Positions 35,306 to 44,333 of a DNA stretch of 64,000 bases are shown in pieces. The notes below the pieces were generated by a model that was not told the origin of the DNA, ran no database searches, and worked only from the letters and a program-made list of their open reading frames with translations. Position 1 is the first letter of the stretch, and the number at the start of each line of letters is the position of its first letter. The DNA is from Paraflavisolibacter caeni. GTDB taxonomy: Bacteria > Bacteroidota > Bacteroidia > Chitinophagales > Chitinophagaceae. The position numbers and the translations under genes are program-made. The stretch lies in assembly GCF_025628885.1 (NCBI RefSeq), contig NZ_JAOTIF010000029.1:1-64000 (forward strand), written 5' to 3'.

Positions 35306-36721
35306 ATGAAAATTGAACAAATCTATACAGGATGCCTTGCTCAAGGCGCTTACTACATCGAAAGCGAAGGTGAAGCAGTTGTCATTGATCCCCTGCGTGA
35401 AGTAGAGCCTTACGTTCAAAAAGCAAAACGTAACAATGCAAAGATCAAGTATGTATTTGAAACACATTTTCATGCAGACTTTGTGAGTGGACACATTGAC
35501 TTAGCTAAAAAGACCGGGGCAACCATAGTGTATGGCCCTTCTGCAGCTCCTTCGTTTGCCGCGCACATTGCAAAAGATGGTGAAGAATTTAAGCTGGGCA
35601 CCGTTACTTTTAAGGTATTACATACCCCTGGACATACCATGGAAAGTGTATGCTATCTGCTCAAAGATGAAAAAGGGAAAGACGTAGGATTATTTAGCGG
35701 AGACACTTTGTTCATAGGTGATGTTGGCCGCCCGGACTTGGCCCAAAAAGCTGCCCACATGACCCAGGAAGAGCTGGCCGCAACACTATACGATTCTCTA
35801 CGAAATCAAATTATGCCTCTGTCCGATGATATAATTGTTTATCCAGCACATGGAGCCGGCAGTGCCTGTGGAAAGAACATGAGTAATGAAACCACAGACA
35901 CCTTAGGGCACCAAAAACAAACTAATTATGCTTTAAGACCCAACATGACTAAAGAAGAGTTCGTGAAAGAAGTGCTTTCCGGTCTTACCCCACCTCCTAC
36001 ATATTTTCCAATAAATGTTATGATGAATAAGCAAGGCTATGAAAGTATAGATCAGGTATTGAAAAGAGGAGAACACGCATTATCTCCGGATGCTTTTGAA
36101 ACAGCTGCAAATGAAACTGGTGCTTTGATTCTTGATACGCGTGATGCCCAAAAGTTTGCCAGGGGATTTATTCCAAACTCTATCAATATAGGTATCGATG
36201 GCTCCTTTGCACCTTGGGTTGGCGCAATGATTCCGGATATCAAACAACCGATTCTGATTGTAGATGAAACCGGTAGAGAACATGAGGTAATCATTAGGCT
36301 TGCCCGCGTTGGCTTTGATAATACCATCGGTTATTTGAAAGGAGGCTTCGAAGCATGGAAAATAGCTGGTAAAGAAGTGGATACAATTACATCTATAACC
36401 CCTGAAGAATTAGCCCAGCAAATGAAACAAGGCAATGTGAACATCCTCGATGTCAGAAGGGAAGCCGAATATAAAAGCGAACATATCAAAAATGCTGAAA
36501 ATCTTCCGTTGGACTATATCAATGAAAACATGTCTCGTATCGACAGTACAAAAACTTACTACGCACACTGCGCAGGTGGTTATCGTTCTATGATCTTTAC
36601 TTCCATCATGAGAGCAAGGGGCTTTAATAACATCATTGACATAAAAGGAGGTCTTAAAGCAATTAAAGAAGTAAAATACATACCAATAACAGATCATGTA
36701 TTTCCTTCAACTTTAAAATAA
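35306..36721 (+). CDS. Metallo-beta-lactamase persulfide dioxygenase-like protein with two rhodanese domains
   Basis: The 471-residue protein has an N-terminal MBL domain (about 1-245) with His54, His56 and Asp58 in ETHFHADFVSGH, then VLHTPGHTMESVCY and LFSGDTLFIGDVGRPDL. Two rhodanese domains follow. The first (about 265-355) has ILDTRDAQKFARGFIP but no Cys at its active-loop position (ILIVDETGREHE). The second (about 370-465) has DVRREAEYKSEH and the catalytic loop AHCAGGYRS with Cys422. Such fusions (CstB-like) oxidise persulfides to sulfite or thiosulfate in the cytoplasm, using non-haem iron. In the operon it could supply sulfite to the downstream ComA-like enzyme or to the TauE exporter. 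Confidence 0.9.
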   Translation: MKIEQIYTGCLAQGAYYIESEGEAVVIDPLREVEPYVQKAKRNNAKIKYVFETHFHADFVSGHIDLAKKTGATIVYGPSAAPSFAAHIAKDGEEFKLGTVTFKVLHTPGHTMESVCYLLKDEKGKDVGLFSGDTLFIGDVGRPDLAQKAAHMTQEELAATLYDSLRNQIMPLSDDIIVYPAHGAGSACGKNMSNETTDTLGHQKQTNYALRPNMTKEEFVKEVLSGLTPPPTYFPINVMMNKQGYESIDQVLKRGEHALSPDAFETAANETGALILDTRDAQKFARGFIPNSINIGIDGSFAPWVGAMIPDIKQPILIVDETGREHEVIIRLARVGFDNTIGYLKGGFEAWKIAGKEVDTITSITPEELAQQMKQGNVNILDVRREAEYKSEHIKNAENLPLDYINENMSRIDSTKTYYAHCAGGYRSMIFTSIMRARGFNNIIDIKGGLKAIKEVKYIPITDHVFPSTLK

Positions 36722-36791
36722 AATGAATCCTGATAAATTGAATAAACTTCATTTTAACATCTGAATAAAACAAAAATCAAAATAAAAAATA

Positions 36792-37355
36792 ATGATTGAG
36801 CTATTGAAACAGCCCTGGCCGTGGTATGTCGCTGGAGCAATTGTCGGCTTAACAGTCCCTGCACTGCTTATATTGGGAAACAAGCATTTTGGAATTTCAG
36901 CCAATTTCCGACATGCATGTGCAGCATGCTTGCCTGCTAATATCAAATTTTTTAAATATGATTGGAAAAAAGAAGTGTGGAATTTGTTCTTTGTTGGAGG
37001 AATTATAATTGGGGCATTCATAGCTTCACATTTTTTATCTAATCCAGCCCCAATTCAGGTGAATCCAAAGCTGGTAGAGGAATTGAAAGATTATGGCATC
37101 AATGATTATAGTAAATTATTGCCTTCTGAAATTTATAATTTCAAAAGTCTCCTCTCCTTGCGCGGCCTCATACTCTTGGTAGGTGGTGGTTTCCTGGTTG
37201 GCTTTGGTGCTCGCTATGCTGGCGGATGTACAAGTGGCCACTCTATCATGGGATTAAGCAACCTGCAAAAACCCTCACTCATTGCTACCATTAGTTTTAT
37301 GGTGGGCGGTTTTATAATGGCCAATCTACTTTTACCCATTATTATGAAATTGTAA
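36792..37355 (+). CDS. YeeE/YedE-family transporter subunit (first half)
   Basis: This 187-residue membrane protein has about four to five helices and matches half of a YeeE/YedE (DUF395) transporter, a family that includes thiosulfate importers. Conserved Cys are present: Cys43 and Cys46 in HACAACLP, and Cys146 in YAGGCTSGHSIMGLS, the signature loop. It is paired with a second half-size protein 24 bp downstream. Import of a reduced sulfur compound such as thiosulfate or persulfide is inferred from the family and from the operon. Confidence 0.88.
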   Translation: MIELLKQPWPWYVAGAIVGLTVPALLILGNKHFGISANFRHACAACLPANIKFFKYDWKKEVWNLFFVGGIIIGAFIASHFLSNPAPIQVNPKLVEELKDYGINDYSKLLPSEIYNFKSLLSLRGLILLVGGGFLVGFGARYAGGCTSGHSIMGLSNLQKPSLIATISFMVGGFIMANLLLPIIMKL

Positions 37356-37379
37356 TTGTCAAATTGAAAAACGTATTAG

Positions 37380-37910
37380 ATGGAAACAACTATCATTGAA
37401 AAAGATAAAAATAGAAGCATTTTAATGACAGATACTGATTATGAAGTAAGGTCATTGGATACTTTATGCATAAATGATTCACATATACAACACAAATGGT
37501 ACCACAATATAAAATATGCTTTAGTGGGTATCATTTTCGGTATTACATTTACGAAAGCTGAGGTAATCTCATGGTTCCGCATACAGGAAATGTTCCGCTT
37601 GCAAAGTTTTCATATGTATGGTATTATTGGAACTGCTGTAATAATTGCTATGATTTCAGTTTGGCTCATAAAAAAGTTCAATATCAAGACTATTTATGGC
37701 GAAGAAATAGAGTTCCACCCCAAAAAATTTAATAAAGGACAAATTATTGGAGGCCTGATCTTTGGTTTCGGTTGGGCAATGACCGGGGCATGCCCGGGAC
37801 CTATTTTTGCGCAAATTGGTACAGGCGCATTAGTAGCCATTGTCGTTCTTCTAAGTGCAATTGCCGGAACTTGGACATATGGTTATTTTAGAGAGAAGTT
37901 ACCACATTGA
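37380..37910 (+). CDS. YeeE/YedE-family transporter subunit (second half, DUF6691-like)
   Basis: This 176-residue membrane protein completes the pair. It has a polar N-terminus of about 40 residues, then four helices, with the signature GFGWAMTGACPGPIFAQIG holding Cys138. The first helix has GIIFGITFTKAEVISWFRI, typical of the half-size partner. The two halves probably form one transporter. Its 24-bp distance to the upstream half and 36-bp distance to the TlpA gene are consistent with one transcript. An internal ATG at 37425 is an alternative start. Confidence 0.87.
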   Translation: METTIIEKDKNRSILMTDTDYEVRSLDTLCINDSHIQHKWYHNIKYALVGIIFGITFTKAEVISWFRIQEMFRLQSFHMYGIIGTAVIIAMISVWLIKKFNIKTIYGEEIEFHPKKFNKGQIIGGLIFGFGWAMTGACPGPIFAQIGTGALVAIVVLLSAIAGTWTYGYFREKLPH

Positions 37911-37946
37911 TGCATAATTTTCCAATCCATTTAAATATATATTATA

Positions 37947-38405
37947 ATGATTCTGCAAATCATTCTTTTATTTTTACTAACCTTTTCAAAGCCAGCCAAA
38001 CCACCTGCTGAACTGCCTTTATTCATAATCCAGGATATCAACGGGAACAATATCAACTTACAAAACTTCAAAGGGAAAAAAATATTTGTAAACTTTTGGG
38101 CTACATGGTGTTCTCCATGCAGAAGTGAAATGCCTTCTATAGAACAACTTGCACAATCTGTAGACACTAGTAAAGTTGCTTTTGTGATGATATCACTGGA
38201 CAATACATTCGATAGAGCGATAAAATACAAACAGATGCAAAAGTTGAACCTCCCGATATATTATCCGGGAGAAAATTTGCCTCCTTTATTTAATGTACGG
38301 TCAATACCAACAACATTTATCTTTAACGAAAAAGGCAAGTTGACCCACCGAATCGACGGAAGTGATAACTATAATACTGCTAAATACAGGAAATTACTAC
38401 AATAA
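37947..38405 (+). CDS. TlpA-like thioredoxin-fold protein
   Basis: This 152-residue protein starts with an N-terminal hydrophobic stretch (MILQIILLFLLTFSKPAKP) that fits a signal peptide or anchor, and has a TlpA/ResA thioredoxin domain. The active site is NFWATWCSPCRSEMPS with Cys55 and Cys58, followed later by the cis-Pro segment VRSIPTTFIFNEKG. It is expected on the periplasmic side as a thiol-disulfide oxidoreductase. Within the sulfur operon it could keep the transporter cysteines or a sulfur carrier reduced, which is inference. It lies 22 bp before the ComA-like gene. Confidence 0.87.
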   Translation: MILQIILLFLLTFSKPAKPPAELPLFIIQDINGNNINLQNFKGKKIFVNFWATWCSPCRSEMPSIEQLAQSVDTSKVAFVMISLDNTFDRAIKYKQMQKLNLPIYYPGENLPPLFNVRSIPTTFIFNEKGKLTHRIDGSDNYNTAKYRKLLQ

Positions 38406-38427
38406 ATTCTTTCCTTATTTTTATAGT

Positions 38428-39210
38428 ATGAACTTTACATTGAACGATATACCATCACGAACCACGCAACCAAGAACAACAGGACTTACAATTATTAGTG
38501 ATAAAGGGTTAAGCATAGCAGAAACGGAATCTGTATTATCTATCTCAGCTCCTTATATCGACATGGCAAAACTGGCATTTGGAACTGCGATGGTTACTCC
38601 ATTTTTAAAAGAAAAGATTCAGCTCTATCAATCATACAACATTCCTGTTTTCTTCGGAGGACTTTTATTTGAAGCCTTTGTAATACGCAACCAGTTTAAT
38701 GATTACATGAAATTGATTGAAGATTATAATATTTCGTTGATTGAAGTCTCCGACGGTGCTATAAAAATTTCGCATGAACAAAAATGTGATTTCATCCGTC
38801 AGTTTTGTAAAATCGGAACTGTGATTAGTGAGATCGGTTCAGAAGATAAAGATAAAGTACACATCACACCACCTTATAAATGGATCCAATTGATGCAAGC
38901 CGAACTGGACGCAGGTTCATCATACGTCATAGCGGAAGCAAAAGAAACTGGAACAGTAGGTTTATATAGAAACTCAGGCGAAGTACGCGAAGGTCTTGTA
39001 GAAGAAATTTTGACCAAAATCCCTGCAGAAAAGATCATCTGGGAAGCCCCAGGCAAAGACCAGCAATTGTTCTTTATAAAACTTCTTGGCTGCAATGCCA
39101 ATCTCGGAAATATTGCACCTTCCGAAGTAATTCCCCTCGAAACCATGCGAATAGGACTGCGCAGTGACAGTTTCGAACTCTTCTTAGATAAAGACTTATT
39201 CAACTACTAA
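38428..39210 (+). CDS. comA: Phosphosulfolactate synthase (ComA family)
   Basis: ComA adds sulfite to phosphoenolpyruvate to give (2R)-phosphosulfolactate, first described in coenzyme M synthesis. The 260-residue TIM-barrel protein starts MNFTLNDIPSRTTQPRTTG. It contains YIDMAKLAFGTAMVTPFLKE, PVFFGGLLFEAFV, LIEVSDGAIKIS and GTVISEIGSEDKDK, the family's substrate-binding strands. No comB or comC gene follows. In Bacteroidota a C3 sulfonate made this way might feed sulfolactate or cysteate, the building block of sulfonolipids; this is inference. It is the last gene of the operon, and the start was set at ATG 38428, after the TlpA gene. Confidence 0.88.
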   Translation: MNFTLNDIPSRTTQPRTTGLTIISDKGLSIAETESVLSISAPYIDMAKLAFGTAMVTPFLKEKIQLYQSYNIPVFFGGLLFEAFVIRNQFNDYMKLIEDYNISLIEVSDGAIKISHEQKCDFIRQFCKIGTVISEIGSEDKDKVHITPPYKWIQLMQAELDAGSSYVIAEAKETGTVGLYRNSGEVREGLVEEILTKIPAEKIIWEAPGKDQQLFFIKLLGCNANLGNIAPSEVIPLETMRIGLRSDSFELFLDKDLFNY

Positions 39211-39250
39211 ATAGTTCTTACTGAATAAATTATAGAATTTTCAATAAGAA

Positions 39251-39286
39251 AAAAAATGACGGTCAATAAATTAACCGTCATTTTTT
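39251..39286. terminator. Strong terminator of the sulfur operon
   Basis: AAAAAATGACGGT (39251-39263) pairs perfectly with ACCGTCATTTTTT (39274-39286) across a 10-nt loop. It lies 40 bp after comA and also serves the convergent DUF4142 gene. Confidence 0.88.
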
Positions 39287-39339
39287 ATGAGCATAAACGA
39301 GCAGAATTCGACTTCACAAATCTGTTTCGCTCACAGCAC

Positions 39340-39948
39340 TTACATCTTCGATTGATTAATTGCCTTTGCTGAATCAAGGTGCACCTTAAGAACAGGCAGC
39401 GTTTTATCAACCCATCCTTTCAAATCACTATCGTTGGCACTATTAGAAGCTTTTTCAAACTTCCTCACATCTTCTGTATGATCCTTGACCATCATTTCTG
39501 GATAATGTTTATCAAAATCTTTTCCAGTCATCTTACGCATCGCTTCTAAATGATCTTTACTTTTTTTGCTTAGCGAATCGGAAAGCATCAAGTTTTTTGC
39601 TGATGCAAGACTTTTCAACTCATCATATAACTTAGAGTGATCACGTACCATCATTTCTCCAAGACTTTTAACTCTTGGATTTATTGCAATCTGCTGAGCC
39701 AGCTTGCCTGATTCAATTTCCATCAAACTTCCACTGGCAGCTTCTTTAACAAAAGTGGTGTCCGCACCTATTAATGGCGTTGAACTATAAGTAGTTCCCG
39801 TAGTAACTGTATTATCTGCTAAAGTGGATGTGTCGGTAGTAGTTACAGTGGTAGTAGTATCTGTTTCAGACTCCTTATTGCCACCATTACCACAAGACAT
39901 AACAACGGTTGTACCCAGCAACATTAATGGAAAAACATACTTTTTCAT
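39340..39948 (-). CDS. DUF4142 lipoprotein
   Basis: This 202-residue lipoprotein starts MKKYVFPLMLLGTTVVMSCG, with the lipobox VMSC, then a Thr/Ser-rich linker to about residue 60. The DUF4142 domain follows: FVKEAASGSLMEIESGKLAQ, MMVRDHSKLYDELKSL and DFDKHYPEMMVKDHTEDV, a ferritin-like four-helix arrangement with conserved His. It is expected to be anchored in the envelope. Function is unknown. The gene stands alone and is divergent from ppk1, 244 bp away. Confidence 0.88.
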   Translation of the reverse strand: MKKYVFPLMLLGTTVVMSCGNGGNKESETDTTTTVTTTDTSTLADNTVTTGTTYSSTPLIGADTTFVKEAASGSLMEIESGKLAQQIAINPRVKSLGEMMVRDHSKLYDELKSLASAKNLMLSDSLSKKSKDHLEAMRKMTGKDFDKHYPEMMVKDHTEDVRKFEKASNSANDSDLKGWVDKTLPVLKVHLDSAKAINQSKM

Positions 39949-40192
39949 AGTTTAATGATTTAACATGCTTATTAAGGAAAATTTTATGCCATTAATCCAA
40001 ATAACACTTTATTTTGAAGCTTTGCCCATCCATACAATTTCTCATATTTACACATCAATTCCATAGCTCCAATTGATTTTTGTTGTTTTAAACTTTTAAT
40101 TCTTCAACATAATAACCTTGGCTCTCATTCTAAACTCATCACTAGTCGTTTATTACTCCTAAACTTTATATAAATTGCATGATCACCCTTTT

Positions 40193-42253
40193 ATGAGTAA
40201 GTATTCATTCTTTAATCGCGATATAAGTTGGTTGTCCTTTAATGAACGTGTGCTCTTGGAAGCTTCCAAAACCAATGTTCCCATAATGGAAAGAATCAAG
40301 TTTCTTTCCATCTATTCCTCTAATCTGGATGAGTTTTACAGGATCAGAATGCCTGCATTGATGGCTTTACATAAGCTGCACAAGAAAGACAATATTCAAA
40401 AGTCTGTAAAACGACATTATCCCGATATCGAATTCCAGGTCAAAGGTGTTGTTCAACTACAACTCGACTTTTTTGGGAAAGTCCTTACGCAACAATTAAT
40501 TCCATCATTAAAAGAAACAGGTTTTTACCTTCTATACGATGAACCAATTCCTGATGAAATAAAACCTCAGACAACTGAATATTTCTTCTCCGAAATACTT
40601 GCTTTCTTACAGATAGTAAATGCATCTCGATCTGGGCAGAACTTTTTTCCGGAAAATAATAAATTGTATCTGGCTATCATTGTAGAAGGAAAGAATGGAG
40701 AAGAATTTATTATTGTGAATGTGCCTTCTAGCGATTTACCTCGTTTTTATTCTGTGAAGGTGAGACAAGTGGAATATATTGTTTTTATTGAAGATATAAT
40801 TAAAGAGAACATTGGAGAAGTTCTGAAAGACTACACGGTTAAAGCTTGTTTTAATTTAAAAATTACCAGGGATGCTGAATTAAATATTGATGATGAATTT
40901 TCTGGAGATATTGCTGATAAGATTGAAAAACAGATCCAGAAAAGAGACTTTGGGTTGGCTACTCGCTTTCTGTATGAACCAGTATCTCCTATGAAATTTG
41001 TCAACACTGCAGTATCTGTAATGCGTATACCCAATGCAATAATGGTTAGAGGGGGGCGTTATCACAATTTGAAAGACCTTTTGTTTTTACCAATAAAAGC
41101 TTCACATTTTTCATATCCCAAAATGCATCCAATTTCACTTTGCAGTGCTCATGTAAAAGAGTCTTTATTGCTGCAATTGTTGAAAAAGGATATCATAATT
41201 CATACGCCTTTTCATTCATACAACCCCGTCCTTAGATTTTTTAATGAAGCATCAATCGATGAGTCTGTTGAGGAAATCGCAGTTACCCTTTACCGTGTTG
41301 CATCTGATTCCCGCATAGCTAATGCGTTAATTAGTGCTGCAAAGAATGGCAAAAAAGTTTCTGTATTTGTTGAGTTGAAAGCGCGGTTTGATGAAGCTAA
41401 CAATCTCAAATGGTCTAAAAAGATGAAAGAGGCTGGTATCAAAATCATTTACAGTATACCAACTCTGAAAGTGCATGCTAAGATTGCCTTAGTCAAGATG
41501 CGGAAAAATGAAATGGTGAAATTTTTTGGCTTATTAGCTACTGGCAACTTCAATGAAAGTACAGCAAGATACTATACAGACCACATATTGCTAACTTCAA
41601 ATAGCGCACTCTTACAGGAAGCGGAAATGTTATTCCATTTTTTAAGCAAAAGAGAAAAACCAACCAAAGACAGGTTCATTCCTTTCAACTTTTTACTGGT
41701 AGGACAGTTCAACTTGATACAACGATTTATAGACTTAATTGACAATGAAATAGAAAATGCAAAGAATGGTAGGCCTGCTAAAATAATCATCAAGCTGAAT
41801 AACTTGGAAGAAAAAGTACTTATCTCAAAACTGTATGATGCATCAAATGCCGGTGTTAAAATATTCCTGCTTGTTCGTAGTATATGTTGTCTGATCCCGG
41901 GCATTTCAGGTATGAGTGAGAATATAACGGTTAGACGCATTGTTGATAGGTATCTGGAGCATGGAAGAGTCTTTATATTTCACAATAATGGAAAAGAAGA
42001 TGTATATCTCGGCTCTGCAGACTGGATGAATCGTAATATCTACCGCCGTATAGAAGTTTGTTTTCCTATATACGATGAAGCGATCAAACAAGAACTAATA
42101 AAAATTATCAACATCCAATTACAAGACAACACCCAGGCCGTTCTAATCGATGACGCTCTACGCAACAATGAACTTTTTCCTGACAGCACTTCCGTCCGTT
42201 CCCAGGAAGAAATCTATAATTTCCTTACCAATAAAAACCATCAGAACCTATAG
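40193..42253 (+). CDS. ppk1: Polyphosphate kinase 1
   Basis: PPK1 makes inorganic polyphosphate from ATP through a phosphohistidine intermediate. The 686-residue protein starts MSKYSFFNRDISWLSFNERV, as in the family. It has the N-terminal and head domains, then two phospholipase-D-like catalytic domains. The phosphorylated His is in IPTLKVHAKIALV, the second catalytic His in RYLEHGRVFIFH, and GSADWMNRNIYRRIEV closes the site. The start was placed at ATG 40193; an upstream TTG lies in a promoter-like TAAATTGC sequence. Its end overlaps the convergent GH16 gene by 13 bp. Confidence 0.95.
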   Translation: MSKYSFFNRDISWLSFNERVLLEASKTNVPIMERIKFLSIYSSNLDEFYRIRMPALMALHKLHKKDNIQKSVKRHYPDIEFQVKGVVQLQLDFFGKVLTQQLIPSLKETGFYLLYDEPIPDEIKPQTTEYFFSEILAFLQIVNASRSGQNFFPENNKLYLAIIVEGKNGEEFIIVNVPSSDLPRFYSVKVRQVEYIVFIEDIIKENIGEVLKDYTVKACFNLKITRDAELNIDDEFSGDIADKIEKQIQKRDFGLATRFLYEPVSPMKFVNTAVSVMRIPNAIMVRGGRYHNLKDLLFLPIKASHFSYPKMHPISLCSAHVKESLLLQLLKKDIIIHTPFHSYNPVLRFFNEASIDESVEEIAVTLYRVASDSRIANALISAAKNGKKVSVFVELKARFDEANNLKWSKKMKEAGIKIIYSIPTLKVHAKIALVKMRKNEMVKFFGLLATGNFNESTARYYTDHILLTSNSALLQEAEMLFHFLSKREKPTKDRFIPFNFLLVGQFNLIQRFIDLIDNEIENAKNGRPAKIIIKLNNLEEKVLISKLYDASNAGVKIFLLVRSICCLIPGISGMSENITVRRIVDRYLEHGRVFIFHNNGKEDVYLGSADWMNRNIYRRIEVCFPIYDEAIKQELIKIINIQLQDNTQAVLIDDALRNNELFPDSTSVRSQEEIYNFLTNKNHQNL

Positions 42254-43074
42254 CCTAGGCTGAGGCTCCCTTTAGTGGCCGGGACTGGCGCCGGTGCATA
42301 AACCCTTACATAATCAACTTCCATCTTTTGTGGAAATATGGCGTCATCTACGCCATATTTGCCTCCCCAATTACCACCAACTGCTATATTAAGTAATAGA
42401 TGAAAGGATTGGTCAAAGGGCCACGCATCCTTTCCGGTTTTGTTGTTATAAAAGGTTAGATATTTTTGATCATCAACAAAAAAATCAACCTTTTGCTCAT
42501 CCCAATCTATTGCATAAATATGAAAGGCTGAAGAAAGATCATTAAGCCATAGTCCCTTTGTTGTCTGTGTGCCAAGTATATGGTTAAACGATTTGGTATG
42601 TACACTCCCAAAAACAGAATCAGGCATATATCCAACATTTTCCATAATGTCGATCTCTCCGCTATTGGGCCAACCACCATAAACCCATTGAGTGGGCAAC
42701 ATCCATATGGCCGGCCACATGCCTTTTCCCTTTGGCAATTTTGCTTTTACTTCTACCCGGCCATATTTCCAGTCTCCTTTTCCCTTCGTTACTAAACGGG
42801 CAGAAGTATAATTCGCCTTACCAAACTTTTCTTTTCTGGCTTCAATGATTAAATGGCCATTCTCTACCCTTGCATTTTCCTTGCGATTTACAGTATAATA
42901 TTGAAGCTCATTATTGCCCCAACCATGACTTCCTTCGTCATAACCCCACTTTGTGCTATCTGGCAACCCGGAATAATTGAATTCGTCTGACCAAACAAGT
43001 TTTTGCTGAGCTTTGCTTTCTGAATAGAATAATATTAGTGCTGACAAACTAAATAATACGTGGTGAAATTTCAT
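42241..43074 (-). CDS. GH16 beta-glucanase (laminarinase-like)
   Basis: This secreted 277-residue enzyme hydrolyses beta-1,3 or mixed-linkage glucans by family analogy. It begins MKFHHVLFSLSALILFYSES, a signal peptide. The GH16 catalytic motif is GEIDIMENVGYMP, with the nucleophile and acid/base Glu. Flanking segments WPAIWMLPTQWVYGGWPNSG and YAIDWDEQKVDFFVDD are typical. A TAAATTGC element lies 5 bp upstream of the ATG. It lies 15 bp downstream of the reductase gene on the same strand, but no functional link is obvious. Confidence 0.93.
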   Translation of the reverse strand: MKFHHVLFSLSALILFYSESKAQQKLVWSDEFNYSGLPDSTKWGYDEGSHGWGNNELQYYTVNRKENARVENGHLIIEARKEKFGKANYTSARLVTKGKGDWKYGRVEVKAKLPKGKGMWPAIWMLPTQWVYGGWPNSGEIDIMENVGYMPDSVFGSVHTKSFNHILGTQTTKGLWLNDLSSAFHIYAIDWDEQKVDFFVDDQKYLTFYNNKTGKDAWPFDQSFHLLLNIAVGGNWGGKYGVDDAIFPQKMEVDYVRVYAPAPVPATKGSLSLGYRF

Positions 43075-43089
43075 GAATGGCAATTTAAA

Positions 43090-44136
43090 TTAAATTGTTA
43101 GAGTAACATCTCCCCCAACAGGATAACCTACACAGGTCAGAGTCATTCCCTTATTCAAGTCATTATCTGTAAGTACTTCATTATACGACATCCATACGGT
43201 ACCTTCCTTGCATTTTGCTAAGCAGTTCCCACATCTGCCAACTTCACAACTATAAGGCAATAAAATACCTTCCCTTTTAGCTGCACTTAAAATAGTCTGG
43301 GGATATTGCACCGGATAATGATAAGTTTTACCGCTAAAATGTATAGTTACAAAATGTTGTTCTTTGTCAGGAGGCTCCGCCGTTGGTGTCGCCTTCTGAT
43401 ACACAAGAAAATGTTCTTTCTTAATATTTATAGAAGGCACTCTTTCTCTTTGTAAGGTAAAAATGATCATGCGCATATAACTTTCGGGGCCACATACATA
43501 AAACAGGATGTTCTCTTTATCTGAAATCGAAAAGCTTTGCACTAACTGCATCAGGAGCTCTGGATAAAGCCTTGCTTTTTGTAAGTTTCTGGAATTGCTG
43601 TATAAAAACTCTACATGAAATTGTTGAGCAAATCTTTCTGCAATCTGTATAATTTCCTTTTTATAGATTGTTTGCTCAGGAGATGGATTACTGTAAATTA
43701 AGGTAAGCTTGATAGCTGGAAATAGAAATAATGCAGATTTAATTAATGAAAAAATGGGGGTGATACCACTTCCCGCTGCAAAAAAAAATATTTGTTTAAA
43801 AGGTTGAATTTCGTCAGGCAAGGTAAACAGTCCTCCCGCACCGGTCGTAATAACCTGGTCGCCAATTTGAGCATGATCAACCAATTTCCTTGAGAAATAC
43901 CCATTTTCCATTCTCTTTACACCTACTCCTAAAGGCTCGTTCCACTCTGGGGAAGAAATAATTGAATAAGAACGCCTCACTTCCTCACCATATACAAAAT
44001 CAACAAAAGTCAAATATTGACCTGCTTTATAGGAAATCGGTGAACTTTCTTCAAAAATAAGATCCTTAAAATCTCTCCTCTCCTGCCGAATTTCTTTAAT
44101 AATCAGCTTTTTATATAAATCTGATGGGATTTCCAT
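43090..44136 (-). CDS. Ferredoxin-NADP reductase-like protein with C-terminal 2Fe-2S domain
   Basis: The 348-residue cytoplasmic protein joins a flavin-binding domain (RRSYSIISSP), an NAD(P)-binding domain (FFFAAGSGITPIFSLIKSAL, NILFYVCGPESYMRMI) and a plant-type ferredoxin domain (about 260-348). The cluster ligands are in YSCEVGRCGNCLAKC followed by a fourth Cys in LTCVGYPVG. This layout matches PaaE/Hcr-type reductases, which pass electrons to oxygenases or other partners. No oxygenase is adjacent, so the partner is unknown. It precedes GH16 by 15 bp. Confidence 0.9.
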   Translation of the reverse strand: MEIPSDLYKKLIIKEIRQERRDFKDLIFEESSPISYKAGQYLTFVDFVYGEEVRRSYSIISSPEWNEPLGVGVKRMENGYFSRKLVDHAQIGDQVITTGAGGLFTLPDEIQPFKQIFFFAAGSGITPIFSLIKSALFLFPAIKLTLIYSNPSPEQTIYKKEIIQIAERFAQQFHVEFLYSNSRNLQKARLYPELLMQLVQSFSISDKENILFYVCGPESYMRMIIFTLQRERVPSINIKKEHFLVYQKATPTAEPPDKEQHFVTIHFSGKTYHYPVQYPQTILSAAKREGILLPYSCEVGRCGNCLAKCKEGTVWMSYNEVLTDNDLNKGMTLTCVGYPVGGDVTLTI

Positions 44137-44333
44137 GAATATTCAAGTTGCATAATTGATTCCAAAAACATGCCGCATGGTTACTTCTTGCTCAATGAAA
44201 AAGTAGCTTGGTAGCATTGTAAGGAAAATCTAACAACATTCCAACACTACCACATCCTTTTTCACAAATTTCTATGAGCGGTAACTATTATTTTTACATC
44301 CTTACCATCTTTGTAAGTATTAAATAATTAAAA

